Shown: positions 34,518 to 46,865 of the stretch, piece by piece
Numbering within the stretch: position 1 is the stretch's first letter
How the letters are laid out: each line of letters starts with the position of its first letter
Assembly: GCF_008728515.1 (NCBI RefSeq)
Contig: NC_044979.1
Location: 166,230,782 to 166,294,781, forward strand
From: Papio anubis
Lineage: Eukaryota; Chordata; Mammalia; Primates; Cercopithecidae
Length of the DNA: 64,000 bases
Reading direction: 5' to 3'
Position numbers and translations under genes: made by a program
The notes under the pieces: model-generated
Told to the model about the DNA's origin: nothing
Database searches by the model: none
The model's input: only the letters and a program-made list of their open reading frames with translations

Positions 34518-34860
34518 TGTCTTAGTCCATTTTCTGTCATTTATAACAGAGTAACTGAAACTGGGTAATATATAAAGAAAAGAAACTTATTTCTGACACT
34601 TATGGAGGCTGAGAAGCCCAAGGTCACTGGTCCACTTCTGGTGAGATCTTCTTGCTGGTGGGGACTCTCCTCGGAGTTCCAAGGTGGCATGGGGCCTCAC
34701 AGGACAGGGTGACTGAATGGGCTAGGTCAGATCTCTTTCCTCTTCTTATAAAGCCACCAGTTCCATGCCTATGATAACCTATTAATTCATTAACCCATCA
34801 ATCCATTAATTCATCAGTCTATGAATGAATTAAACCTTCATGAGGACAGAGGAGAACAAT
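34518..34860 (-). mobile_element. MaLR (MST/MLT1-like) LTR
   Basis: Opens TGTCTTAGTCCATTTTCTGT on the + strand, then 'actgaaactgggtaatatat', 'ggaggctgagaagcccaagg' and 'cctcttcttataaagccacc'. Reverse MaLR LTR; right end decayed. Confidence 0.8.
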
Positions 34861-35348
34861 ATTTATTTATTTCGTAAAACATTTTATTATTTCATCTTCA
34901 AAATAAAAATACAGTAGAAAGGTATTAAAGCTAAAAGTTTATTCTTTTGAAACACTAATAAAATGAATAAATGTTGTACTATCAAAGGAATAGAAAAAAC
35001 AAAATACCAATATTGCTAGTAATAAAGATATGATAATATATTCTGCAGAACTTAAATGTAGTAAGAAATCATTCTAGGTAACTTTATACCAGTGCATTTG
35101 AAAATATGAAGAAATGGACAAATTTGTAGTAAACACGACTTAGAAGTAATAAAAGAGGAAATATAACATTTAAATAATTCTATATCTATTACAAAATGTG
35201 AATCTTTAAAACATTCCCACAAGGTAATATCAGGCCTAAAGGGCTTCAGTGGGCTATATCCTCAATCACTTAAGGAAGAAATAATGCCAACCTAATGTAA
35301 ACTAAACTAGATTATAGAAAAAGAGGAAAGAAATGGTCATAATAGACT
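34861..35348. other. Unassigned AT-rich sequence
   Basis: No recognised feature. Confidence 0.4.
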
Positions 35349-37135
35349 TGATTTTATTTTTCAACCTCTATTTTAGGTTCAGGGGTACAAGTGCAGGATT
35401 GTTATATAGATAAATTGCATGTTGCAGGGGTTTTGTGTAGAGATCCATCCAGGTAATAAGCATAGTACCGGATAGGTATTTTTTTTTAAATCCTCACTCT
35501 CCTCTCTCCCTCCACTCTCAGTTAGACCCCGGTGTCTGTTGCTCCCTTCTTTGTGTCTACATGTACTCAATGTTTACTTCCCATTTATAAGTGGGAACAT
35601 GCACTATTTGGTTTTCTGTTCCTGTCTTAGTTCACTTAGGATAATGGCCTCCAGCTCCATTTATGTTGTTACAAAGGACAAGAAAGATCTCATTCCTTTC
35701 ATGGGTATGTATTATTCCGTAATGTATATGTACCACATTTTCCTAATCCAGTCTACCACTGGTGGGCATTTAGATTGATCTGATGTATTTGATATTGTGA
35801 ATAGTGCTACAGTAAACATACGCATAGATGTGTCTTTATGATAGAATAATTTCTATTCCTCTGGGTATATACCCAATAATGAGATTGATGGGTTGAATGG
35901 TAATTCTGCTTTCAGTTTTTTGAGAAATCGCCGAATTGCTTCCACAATGGCTGAACTAATTTACATTTCCACCAGCAGTTTTTAAGTGTTCCCTTTTCTC
36001 TGCAGACTTGCCAGGTTCTGATATTTTTTTACTTTTACGTAGAAGCCATTCTGACTGTTGTGAGATGGTATCTCACTGTAGTTTTGATTTGCATTTCTAT
36101 AATGATTAGTGATGTTGAGAATTTTTCATACTCTTGTTGGCTACATGTATGTCTTCTTTTGAGAAGTATCTGTGCATGTCCTTTTTTCAGTGATCAGCAG
36201 GTACTCAATAGAAGAAAAGTACCTTTCTTTTCTTTTTTGTCCACTTTTTCATGTTTTTTTTTGTTTTTTTTTTTTTGCTTGTTGATTAGTTTAAGTTTCT
36301 TCTAGATTCTGAGTGTTAGACCTTTATCAGTTGAGTAGTTTGCAAGTATTTACTCTTATTCTATAGGTTATCTGTTTATTCTGTTGATAGTTTCTTTTGC
36401 TGTGCAGAAGCTCTTCAGTTTAATTAGGTCCCATTTGTCAATTTTTGTTTTTGTTGCAGTTGCTATGGCATCTTCATCATGAAATCTTTGCCAGATCCGG
36501 TGTCCCGAATGGTATTTCTTAGGTTATTTTCCAGGGTTTTTATAGTTTGAGGTTTACATTTAAGTATTTAATCTATCTTGAGTTGATTTTTGTCTATGGT
36601 GTAAGGAAGGTGTCTAGTTTCAATCTGCATATGAGTAGCCAGTTATCCCAGAACCATTCACTGAATAGGCAGTCCTTTCCCCATTACTTGTTTTTGTCTA
36701 CTTATTAAAGATCAGATGGTTATAGGTGTATGGCTTATTTCTGGGCTCTCTATTCTGTTCCATTGGTCTATGAGTCTGTTTTTGTACCAGTACCATGCTG
36801 TTTTGGTCACTGTAGTCTTGTAGCATAGTTTGAGGTCAGGCATAATGCCTCTGGCTTTGTTCTTTTTGTTTAGAATTGCCTTGATTCCACATGAATTTTA
36901 TAATAGTTTTTTTCTAATTTTGTAGAGTATCATTGATAGTTTGATAGGAATAGCATTGAATTCATAAATTGCTCTGAACAGTATGGCCGTTTTATCAACA
37001 TTGAATCTTCCTATCAATGAGAATGGAATGTTTTTCCATTTGCTTTGCCATCTCTGATTACTTTGAGCAGTGTTTTGTAATTTTTGATGTAGAGCACTTT
37101 CACCTCCCTGATTAGCCGTATTCCTAGAATAACTT
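35349..37135 (-). mobile_element. L1P element, reverse strand, about 1.8 kb
   Basis: Antisense L1 from its 3' end ('ttcaggggtacaagtgcagg', 'cctccagctccatttatgtt') through ORF2 ('atgagattgatgggttgaat', 'tctcactgtagttttgattt', 'accatgctgttttggtcact') to 'gattagccgtattcctagaa'. A foreign segment of about 45 bases interrupts it at about 36185-36227. Younger and less diverged than the L1M pieces. Frame broken. Confidence 0.9.
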
Positions 37136-37139
37136 TGAT

Positions 37140-37265
37140 TTCAAAACCAAAGTCTCAACGCAAAGGAAAATTGCAGATCAGTCTTCCTCCTCAAGATACA
37201 TCCAAAATATTTAGCAACTTTTTAGGAAATTATCAAATTAACTCAAATTTGATTGTATGTAAAAC
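37140..37265 (+). mobile_element. Possible inverted 5' piece of the preceding L1
   Basis: 'atacatccaaaatatttagc' followed by 'aggaaattatcaaattaact' resembles sense ORF2 ('aaaatcctcaacaaaatactagcaa...'), that is, L1 sequence lying upstream of where the reverse element stops. Orientation is opposite to 35349-37135. Confidence 0.45.
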
Positions 37266-37309
37266 AATGATACCTCTTTCCACTCATAAATTATGTAAAA
37301 AGTAGGCAG

Positions 37310-37645
37310 TGAGGTAACTATTATGAAAGTTTAGAGAAATGCCGAGATCTCATACACTGTTGTTGTGTATACGGATAACACTTCTAGGTGATGATTTGAC
37401 AGTACTCACTGAAATGAAAATGCATGTAACCCATGATGCATTAATTTTATGCTAGGGAACATAAACCAGAGGATTTATCACATAGATCCACAAAAAGACA
37501 TTCACGACAATGTTTACTGCTGTATTGCTTATGGAAGAAGAGATCAGAAGACAATACAAGTAGCCATGGCTATGATGCATGGAATACTACAGAATATGGT
37601 GAAATACTATGTAAGGGTTAGAAACAATTCATTAGGTGTACATGT
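37310..37645 (+). mobile_element. Old L1/HAL1-like fragment
   Basis: 'gatctcatacactgttgttg', 'cacaaaaagacattcacgac' and 'gcatggaatactacagaata' follow the sense 3' ORF2 order of old L1s. Strongly diverged. Confidence 0.5.
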
Positions 37646-37809
37646 ATCCTGAGCTAATGTTAAGCTGATTTGCATAGGTATAATTACAGCAGTTATTTAT
37701 GCCAATGTCTGATTTCACTAATCAATATCCACGGCATATTAAAAATACTATGTATTTTTACTATCACGCTTGCATCCAGCCACATGGATGGCTTTTAAAA
37801 ACATAGTTT

Positions 37810-38095
37810 GGCCGGGCGCGTTGGCTCACACCTGTAATCCCAGCACTTTGGGAGGCTGAGGTGGGCAGATCATCTGAGGTCCGGAGTTGGAGACCAACCT
37901 GACCAACATGGAGAAACCCCGTCTCTACTAAAAATACAAAATTACTCGGACATGGTGGTGTATGCCTGTAATCCTAGCTACTCCGGAGGCTGAGGCAGGA
38001 GAATGGCTTGAACCCGGGAGGTGGAGGTTGCTGTGAGCCGAGATGGTGCCACTGCACTTCAGCCTGGGCAACAAGAGTGAAACTCCGTCTGAAAA
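37810..38095 (+). mobile_element. AluSp-like element
   Basis: Starts GGCCGGGCGCGTTGGCTCAC. The 'gaccaacctgaccaacatgg' and 'gggcaacaagagtgaaactc' segments are typical of AluSp/Sq. Flanked by 'acatagttt' before and 'ccatagttt' after the CA tail, a probable target-site duplication. Confidence 0.9.
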
Positions 38096-38118
38096 ACACA
38101 CACACACACACACACACG
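38096..38118. repeat. (CA)n in the Alu tail
   Basis: About 11 CA units have replaced most of the poly(A) tail of the AluSp. Confidence 0.9.
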
Positions 38119-38144
38119 CATACACCATAGTTTTAAGTAGAATA

Positions 38145-38502
38145 CAGTCATGTACCACAGAACAACATTTTATTCAATGACAGATCACATATATGATGGT
38201 AGTCACATAAGATTACAATACCATATTTTTAGTGTACCTTTTCTATGTTTAGACATGTTTAGATAGACAAATAGTTAACTATTGTATTACAGTCACCTAC
38301 AATATTCAGCACAGTAATGTGCTGCACAGGTTTGTGGCCTAGGAATGATAAATTATACCATATAGCCTGAGTATGTAACAGGCTGTATCATCCAGGTTTG
38401 TGAGTACACCCTAGGAGGTACTCACATTCCGTGTACAACCACAAAATCACCTAACAGTGCATTTCTCAGAACATATCCCTGTTGTTAAGTGACACATGAC
38501 TG
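38145..38502 (+). mobile_element. Tigger-type (TcMar) DNA transposon remnant
   Basis: Opens CAGTCATGTACCACAGAACA and closes ...AGTGACACATGACTG, inverted termini typical of a Tigger-group MITE. A TA target base pair precedes it (38143-38144). Inside are the family phrases 'accttttctatgtttagaca', 'aggtttgtggcctaggaatg' and 'gcatttctcagaacatatcc'. About 358 bases, with the transposase region deleted, so non-autonomous and dead. Confidence 0.9.
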
Positions 38503-38708
38503 TGTAAGAGTGACAATTTGTTTGTTTTAAAATGAGGATCACACTCATATCCCGAAAAACACAATGTATATTTTTGAAATATTCAAGCTATTCAATGATT
38601 ATAATAAATGCAAGGAAGAAACAAGGAGGTAAATGGAATAGAGATTAGGGATAATCTGTCTAATAATATTATAAAATAAAACAGGACAAGATATGTTAAG
38701 GGAAATAT

Positions 38709-38998
38709 TTTTATTATTTTGTTTGTTTGTTTGTTTATTTGGAGACAGAGTCTCACTCTGTCACCCAGGCTGGAGTGTAGCGGTGCGATCTCGGCTCACT
38801 GCAACCTCCGCCTCCCAGATTCAAGTGATCCTTTTTCCTCAGCCTCCCAAGTAGCTGGGACTACAGGCGTGGGCCACCATACCCGGCTAATTTTTGTATT
38901 TTTAGTAGAGACGGGGTTTCACCCGAGACCTCAAGGGGGCCGCCCACCTCGGCCTCCCAAAGTGCTGGGATTACAGGCATAAGCTACCATGCCTGGCT
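38709..38998 (-). mobile_element. AluS element with internal deletion
   Basis: Reverse Alu with a (TTTG)n tail. About 25 bases are missing where 'ttcaccatgttggccagg' should continue: it reads 'gggtttcacccgagacctca'. Flanked by 'gaaatatttttA' (38702-38713) and 'gaaaatattttta' (39000-39012), a near-perfect duplication. Confidence 0.92.
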
Positions 38999-39012
38999 GG
39001 AAAATATTTTTA

Positions 39013-41286
39013 CACTGTGCCACTAAATTAATCCTATGTACCTGAGGTCTGAAACACACAAACAAGCCAACAAATTAATTCTTCCATTTCCATATACTTT
39101 CCTTCTCGTGTTTCATTTTTGTTTTAATTACAAAAGTAATGCATTGCAAACCAATATTATTTTAATTAGTATTAAGTTAATTTCCCCATTATTCTCTATT
39201 TCTGCTAACCAATGCTGACACTTCAGGGCTTCCCTTTTCTATATTTATTCAAAATAGAGCTAACATACATTGGGTTTTTTACTTTTATTTACTTAACAAG
39301 AATGGCATTATGTAATGATTTCAAAAGTTATTAACTTGTAAATACTTTCCACACAAGAAGTTGTCTGTAATCTGTTTCTCTTTTGTTGACCACCCTCAGG
39401 GGGACCTCCGTGAAGCTGAGTCAGAGCATGAAGAAAGATTGACTCGAATAGTGAAGCTATAGATGGAAAGGAAGGACTTACAGAAAAGAATAGTCACTCC
39501 ATTTAGACAAGCACTAAACTGACAAGAGAGCAGAAGCAGTGAGAGGCTGTGGGAATTACTAGGAGATTCAGATAACGACATCTTCACTTTATTAGGGATC
39601 CTCTGCTGGCTATGAATTTAATTCCTTTTAATGTTTTGGGGGAGAAACATAGCTAAAGCTTATATTTTTTCATTTATGCTTTGTTTTGGCTGTTTTAGCT
39701 GTGATGGTTGGATTATTTTAGACACTGGAATCAGGGGGCTCAAGATTTATAAAGTTTACATATCCCTATTTCATTTTCTTAGTTGACAACCTTTTGCTTT
39801 ATGTGACATGTACATCATTTTCATATCAATATAAAAAGTTACAACTCATTTTCTATGCCTACATAATATTGAAAAATACTGATATACCATAGCATTTGCC
39901 ATCACTATATTGTTGACCAAATATATTGAAAAAACCTAAATGGATCAATAATATCCAGTGCTTGAGAACATTTCCCAAGATCAGCACTTTCATACCTTGC
40001 TGTTGGGAATTTGAAATACTACAAAACTGCTGGAGAGAAAGCTGGCAATTTCTATCCTATAGAAATCAAAGCACCAGTCAATAATACTTACAAGGAAGTG
40101 TATCATTACAGTGCTTTTATACTGAATAACTGGTGATAAACATTTTTCTGCTGAACAATTATAGATTTGCAAGCATCATGTTATATTTAGTTGCTTCTTT
40201 TTCTGGGCATATATAAAACAATGCCATATGTTTTATTCCCATGATTTATAAGGTCAAGGACAACACCTGCTTCATTTCCACTGTGGACCACTAAGTTCCA
40301 CCATTAGCACAGAAGGTGGCTTAATTAATATTACTCGAAAAAAAATGATAATGAAGCACATAGCAACCCTCCCTTCATCTGCTAGAGTCCCTCTCCTTAA
40401 CTGTGCATGAAGGGAACTAATTATGATATTTTCATGCTTTTTCTGAAGTGATGTTTAACTACAACTTAGAAGGCAAAAGTTAATGTTACAAGAGATGTTT
40501 TGTGTGACTCAAATTTTCCTCCTAATCATCCAGGTTTTACAAACCCTTAACTCTTTGTTAGAAATTTTAGATATTTTGTTATATTTAATATATTTCATAT
40601 ATTTATTTAAAATAATTTAGTTTTAAATTTTACTGATGCATATCTTTTCATGAATTTTGAAATTTCTACTCATAATTTAGCCTTGTGGATTCCAAACATC
40701 TTCACTAGCTTCTGAAATTGATGTATGCCTTTCTCTCCAACTTTGATGAATCCTATTTCCATGTGAGTTCATTAGAACTCTCTTTGCTCTCTCATTCTGC
40801 TCTTCTGAGAGCCCTTTATAAATTTTTTGTCCAAATAGTTTGTGTTTTTATATAGATTGTATAGTTTTATCTAGAAACAGCCTCCCAAACCTACTGAGCT
40901 GGAGGAACCAACGACAAACACGAGAAAAGAAATCTTGGACCAGACAAGTTCTGATTCTTTTATCTTCTGAATCAAGGCTTTCCAAAAGATAAATAAAAGC
41001 TACCTATGAGTGGATAAATATGTAAGTAGTGCTGTTATATTAAACAACTATTCTCTCAGATTAAAGAGGTAAAATTTTGCTTACAATAAACATCTCAAAG
41101 ATACTATAGTCAACAATAAAGCCAAAATTGCTTATTTTGCCCATTTTATCCACTACTAACATGTTCAGGGTCTCATTTAACAAATATAAATCATATATTG
41201 CCATACTCTTCACACTGTGTGCATGAGGCATGCTATTATGCTGTAAGGGAAACAAGTATGTGTATGCAAGAAAAAGAGAAGGGAAA
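39013..41286. other. Mostly unassigned; weak L1-like patch at 39985-40135
   Basis: 39985-40135 ('ttgctgttgggaatttgaaa' to 'ggaagtgtatcattacagtg') weakly follows sense ORF2 of an ancient L1. The rest, about 2 kb, shows no family or gene. Confidence 0.35.
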
Positions 41287-41648
41287 TGTATTAGTCCATT
41301 CTCATGCTGCTAATAAAGACATACCTGAGACTGGGTAATTTATAAAGGAAAGAGGTTTAATTGACTCACAGTTCTAGATAGCTGGGGGGGTCTCACATTC
41401 ATGGCAGAAGGTGAATGAGGAGCAAAGTCACGTCTTCCATGGCAGCAGGCAAGAGAGAGCTTGCCTCTAGGGGAATTCCATCAGATCTCGTGAGACTTAT
41501 TCACTATCATGAGAACAGCATGGGAAAAACCCACGCTCATGATTCAACTGTCTCCACTGGGTTTCTCCCATGACACATAGGAATTATGGGAGTTACAATT
41601 CAATAGAGATTTGGGTGGGAATACAGCCCAGTTGGACATCCTATATCA
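41287..41648 (-). mobile_element. MST/THE1-like LTR
   Basis: Opens TGTATTAGTCCATTCTCATG on the + strand, then 'acatacctgagactgggtaa', 'ggcaggcaagagagagctt'-type text and 'gaacagcatgggaaaaaccc', ending near CCTATATCA. Solo LTR, reverse. Flanking 5-mers do not match, so the right end may be altered. Confidence 0.85.
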
Positions 41649-42573
41649 TTGACTCTTAGCACCTTTACTTGTTATAGAACCACTGCTATTTGCCACTACC
41701 CCACAACCTCCCAGGCACTGTGTAGTGTCTGAGGGAGGGCACTTGACAAAAAAAGTTATAGGAAATGTGTTTGATTTGTTCTTTCTATATTGTACCTTCC
41801 CTCATCAAAAACAGTCACATAGGAGAAAATTTAGATGGAGCATATTTATTTGTTAAAATCTAAGTGTCTTGAAAATAGAGAGAGAAAATAAAAAGTTTTA
41901 ATATTGTTGAGGGGAGCAGAGTAGGAATACAAAAGAGTGAAAAAGAAACAGAGAGAAGTTTCACCTAATGCCCTTACAAAGAAAGAAGCATGAGTTCTGT
42001 CCCTGGAGCAGCAAGAAGCTGTGTACCACTCCAGGAATACACTAAAAAGTTAGCAAGGTCTCAAAGAAGATAGCAGAATTATGCTAAATTCCTAGCTGCA
42101 GCAAAGATTTCTGTACTCCATACTTGCCCTACACAACTTAGTCAATGGATTTCAAAACCCCATCATAGGCTAATGTAATGACAGTCTTTCATGACCATAC
42201 TAGCAAAAATTTATGGATTTTGATGTTACCTTTGAAGTATAAGCATTATATCTGATGAGATGTAAATTATAATAAATTTACAGATGAAATTTTCTATTAG
42301 TTCATTAAGTGGCGATTTAATTTTGGCATTACGCAATATAAAATCAATATTGGAGGTTGTGTAAAGCCTAATTTATACCTATAAAATGTGTGAGGCAAAA
42401 TTTTAATGTTTATATTTTATCCTTTTTGTTGGATTCTCACAGAAGTGCCTTGAGTTTTTGGTCCTAGACTGCCTTTACATAAATATATTTTGTGTATAAA
42501 ACAAGACACTAAAGAATGAATGTTTTACTAACAGCTACATTTTTCCCAGAAAATAAGTCAAAGTGTATACTTT
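41649..42573. other. Unassigned sequence
   Basis: No recognised feature. Confidence 0.4.
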
Positions 42574-42893
42574 TGAATACTCTGTCCTTTTCCCAATGTA
42601 TGTTCTTGACATTTTTGTCAAAAATACATTGACTATAAATTCATAGATTACATTCATGAATTTATTTCTGGTTTTTCCATTCTGTTCCATTGTTCAATGT
42701 ATGTGTTTTTATGACACTACCATGCTGTTTTAGTTACTATGGCTTTGTAGTATAATTTGAAGTCAAGTAATGTAATGCCTTCAGCTTTGTTTTGTTTTTA
42801 TTGTTGTTGTTGCTAAGAATTGCTTTGGCTATTTTGGATCTTTTATGGTTCTATATAAATTTTAGGATTATGTTTCTATTTCTGTGAAGAATG
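42574..42893 (-). mobile_element. L1 inverted 5' arm
   Basis: Antisense ORF2: 'actctgtccttttcccaatg', 'ccattctgttccattgttca', 'ccatgctgttttagttacta' and 'tgtttctatttctgtgaaga'. It flips to sense L1 at GAATGT (42889-42894), which both arms share. Confidence 0.85.
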
Positions 42894-43845
42894 TAAATTA
42901 GCATAGTTACTATTGGAAAAAGTGTGGAGGTGTCTCAAAATAAATAAATAAATAAAACTACCATATAGTCCAGCAATCCCACTGCTAGGTATATATCCAA
43001 AAGAAAGGAAGTTCATATAGCCAAGAGATATCTGCAGTCCAATGTTTACTGCAGTACTATTTATAATAATCAAAATATTGAATAAAACTAAGTGTCCATC
43101 AAAATTGTTGAATGGATTGCCTAAGCCTAGGAGTTTGAGACCAGCCTGGGCAACATAGAGAGACCCTGTCTCTCCAAAAAAATGGTGGTGCATGCCCGTA
43201 TCTCCAGCTGCTTGGGAGGCTGAGGCACAGGAGGATCACTTGAACCCAGGAGACTGAGCCTGCAGTGAGCTGTGATAGTGCCAATGCACTCCAGCCTAGG
43301 TAACTGAGAGAGACCCAATTTTAAAAAAAGAAAAAGATAAGATAAGAAAAAGAAAATAAATAAATACTAGCATTTGTAATAATATGGATGGAATTGGAGG
43401 ACATTATGATACATAAAATAAGCCAGACACAAAAATATAAAAATAGCATGTTCTCATCCATAAGTAGGAGCTAAAATAATTGATCTCAAGAGTTGAATGA
43501 CTACCAGAGACCAAGACGAGTGATGGAGAGGAAGGATAAAGAAGGGTTGGACAATGAGTACAAAGATACAGTTAGATAGAAGGAATAAGATTTAATGTTT
43601 GATAGCAAAATAGGGCAATCATAGTTAACAATGCTTTATTTTATATTTCAAAATAGCTAGAAGAGTGAAACTGGAATAATCTCAACACAAAGAAATAATA
43701 AATGTCTCAAGTGATGGATATCTCAACTACCCTGATTTGATCATTACACATAGTATAATAGTATACATGGATCAAAATATCACATGAAACTATAAATATT
43801 TATAACTATTATGTATGCATAAAAATTGAAAATTAAAAATAAAAA
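42889..43845 (+). mobile_element. L1 3' arm with 3' UTR
   Basis: Sense L1 3' end: 'cagcaatcccactgctaggt', 'aagagatatctgcagtccaa', then after the Alu 'atatggatggaattggagga', 'agttagatagaaggaataag', 'gtgatggatatctcaactac', ending in an A-rich tail at about 43845. The 3' UTR is of L1MA/L1PB type. Confidence 0.88.
43119..43365 (+). mobile_element. AluJ-like fragment inside the L1
   Basis: 5'-truncated Alu beginning 'gcctaggagtttgagaccag' in the left arm, with 'ggaggctgaggcacaggagg' and an A-rich tail. Splits the L1 between 'gttgaatggatt' and 'gtaataatatgg'. Confidence 0.85.
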
Positions 43846-43849
43846 AGTA

Positions 43850-45896
43850 TGGATTTTACTAATGGTGGGAATCACTTCAATTATTTAAAGATTCATTATA
43901 GATGCAATGAAAGCTAGAGATGGCCAGGACCTTATGAGCTTGCATCCTCAATTAGCCCTCTAAAGTTGTCTAGAGAGAATGCAGATGAGAATTTTCAGGG
44001 AAATAATTTATTACAATTTATGGCTCTGACTCCAAACTTCTGTGTAGTCTTCCTGGCATGTGTGAATCATAAAGATTACTTGTGGTTTTAGCATTGCCCC
44101 CATGACATTTGAGTTGTAGATACAAATTCCAATTTTGTCAGTGTACTGTGCTTTCTTGAATGATCAGTTCCATGTCTTATACATGTTTGTTTTCCTAGTG
44201 CTTGCCGTAACCATTCAGTGTCTGCTCGTAACTTTTCCTCATCTCTCTACCACGAACCAACTGTGCAGCTTTGGGCGGAACATTCGAGTGGTCATTATCT
44301 AAATTGACTTATATAAAGAACGCTTTGAAGGAATGACATTTAAGGCCATCTCAAAGTTTCTCCTAAGTAATTCATTTTATTTTTGTTAATACCTTTTGAG
44401 ATTTGAAGACTACTATCACATCTCTTTTAAATTACTTTTCTGACAAGTTCTCATAAGTCAGCTTGTTAGATCATTTCTGACTTGGAGGGCCTTAAATCTT
44501 ATGAAAACATAATAATGATAGAATTAGCATCTCCATGTGGTCGTACCTCAAGCAACAAATCCTCTGTGGGAGAAAATGACCTTCAACTATGTCAGTCTGG
44601 ACTCAAAAAGGATATAAGGTTAATTGAATTTGTCTGTTTCGTTTTGGTTGTTTGATTTTCATTCGCATATAGTATAGTTAAAAACCGAGGCCTGGTTTTG
44701 TTTTGAGTCAAGTCTTCCATCATTTGTACCTTGGAGTGACTTTTTACTGCCCTCTAGCTGAAGAGGAGGCCATAATTCTCTGATGCTAGAGAGTGCAGGA
44801 ACATGTCATCTGTCCTAAGAAGGTGGCATGGGTCGAAAGAACACCAAAAGTGCAGGAAGTTACAGCTGACTCATACAGAGGGGAAAGAAGAAAATGGGGA
44901 TCCACAGATATAAATTTTCCAGGGAGAAAATTTGTGGCCTGGAATGTACATCCCTGTGTTTCCTATGTGGTGTTCCCTTTAATAAACCACGTAACTAGAA
45001 AGTACATTTTAGAAAAAGAGAGTTAGGCACTCTGTTCTTTGAAATAAAAAGTCAGTGAAGGACAGGAAAGTGAAGATAATGGTGAATACAAATTTTGGAT
45101 TCTATTTACCATTTTCCTTTCTACTTTGCCTCTGCCACAGTAATGTTCTTTCTATTATCTTATTAGAAGAACATTCATAACCAAGTCATCACAGTTGATT
45201 GTAATAATGTATGAATTAACTGTGTAATTTATATTAATATATGATGACCTAAACCATTTAGGTTTTGCATCACTTTGCATTACTTAGATTCTTGGTACAC
45301 AATTGGAAAAATATGTGTGGAACTTTAACAGACCATGGTGGCAATGGGATGAGCTTTAACTTTTCTTACTTTAGCTGATATTTACTTCTATTCCCATTTG
45401 AAAAACTGTTTCCTCCTTGAAAAGTGCAATGTGTATGATTCACCAGCAAGAAAAACAGATACTTTTTATTGCAGTGTTTTCTTTGCTGTATAACTGAAGT
45501 TACACTATGGATAACAGAGCAACTAGCAAATTTGTTTCCATTTATTAGCTGTTAATATTACATTTTCTATTGAAAATTGAAGTTTCCATTATTATTGTTG
45601 TTTGATTTCAAAGGATAATTTGATATTCTAATTGATATATGATAATTCTATACGTGGAAATTTTATTTTATGTATTTGTAGTTTCTAGTGAATATAAATA
45701 TGAAGGAAAAATGAGGTAAGATAACATAGGTTTAAGTTGATTTTATCGACAATGGAGTGCAATCACCTTGTCTACTTTGGGTTCTTGTTGTTGAGAGTGA
45801 AGATGATTTGTAATGATTTAGAGTTTCACAGGACCATATTTCTGATTTTGCATTGGTAAATAATATCAAATGGTAATGAAGTGTTTCTTTTCTTTT
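43850..45896. other. Unassigned sequence, about 2 kb
   Basis: No repeat family, splice-bounded frame or RNA gene recognised. The 77-codon frame at 44793-45026 has no motif. Confidence 0.4.
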
Positions 45897-46190
45897 TCTT
45901 TTTTTTTTTTTGAGATGGAATCACACTCTGTCACCCAGTCTGGAATGCAGTAGTGTGATCTTGGTTCACTGCAGGCTCCACTTCCCAGGTTCAAGCGATT
46001 CTCCTGCCTCAGCCTCCCCAGTAGCTGGGACTACAGGCACCACCACCATGCCCAGCTAATTTTTGTATTTTTAGTAAAGATGGGGTTTCACCATGTCAGC
46101 CAGGCTGGTCTTGAACTCCTGACCTTGGGATCCATCCGCCTTGACCTCCCAAAGTACTGGGATTACAGGCGGGAACCCCTGCGCCCAGCC
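45897..46190 (-). mobile_element. AluS element
   Basis: Reverse Alu, full length: T-rich tail, 'cactctgtcacccagtctgg', 'gtatttttagtaaagatggg', end 'cccctgcgcccagcc'. Confidence 0.93.
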
Positions 46191-46618
46191 TCATTTTTAT
46201 ATAATCCATTTTCTCAGAGGCATTTCACCATTATGTTGGGCTTTAATTTGAAAACACTATTGCAAAATACTCAACAAATACAGTAATTATTTTTAAAAAT
46301 CACTCAAGCAATATAACAATATACTCCAGTATGTCACACTCTGCTTTGCAGTCAAGATTCTAAAGTTATTATTTTTTCTATCATGAAGTTCTATCATGAG
46401 GACTACATGAAGCCTATGAGTAAGATGATACAGCACGTATGTAGTGTGAGATGATGCTATCCTTTTTGTTCTTAAGTAAAATGAATATACATATTATTTC
46501 TATATATATTATTTTTTAATAAGAAAACCAAAATAACTCCAAGTAATTTCTAACTATTAAAATTTAAAATCTCATACATGCTTCTAAGTATCTGTATGTT
46601 TAGAACTAAGTAAAAACA

Positions 46619-46865
46619 GGATGGTGTGGTGGCTCACGCCTGTAATTCCAGCACTTTGGGAGGCACAGGCGGGCAGATCACTAAAAGTCAGGAGATCGAG
46701 ACCAGCCTGGCCAAACATGGGGAAACTCTGTCTCTATCAAAAATACAAAAATTAGCTTGGCATGGTGGGAGGTGCCTGTAATCACAGCTACTCGGGAGGC
46801 TGAGGCAGGAGATTGCTTGAACCTGGGAGGCAGAAGTTGCAGTGAGCGGAGATCGCACCACTGCT
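46619..46865 (+). mobile_element. 3'-truncated AluS, 5' half of an Alu-L1 chimera
   Basis: A normal Alu 5' end ('ggtggctcacgcctgtaatt') runs through both arms to 'ggagatcgcaccactgc', then stops before the usual 'actccagcctggg'. It has no poly(A) tail. The next base begins L1 sequence in the same orientation. Confidence 0.88.
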
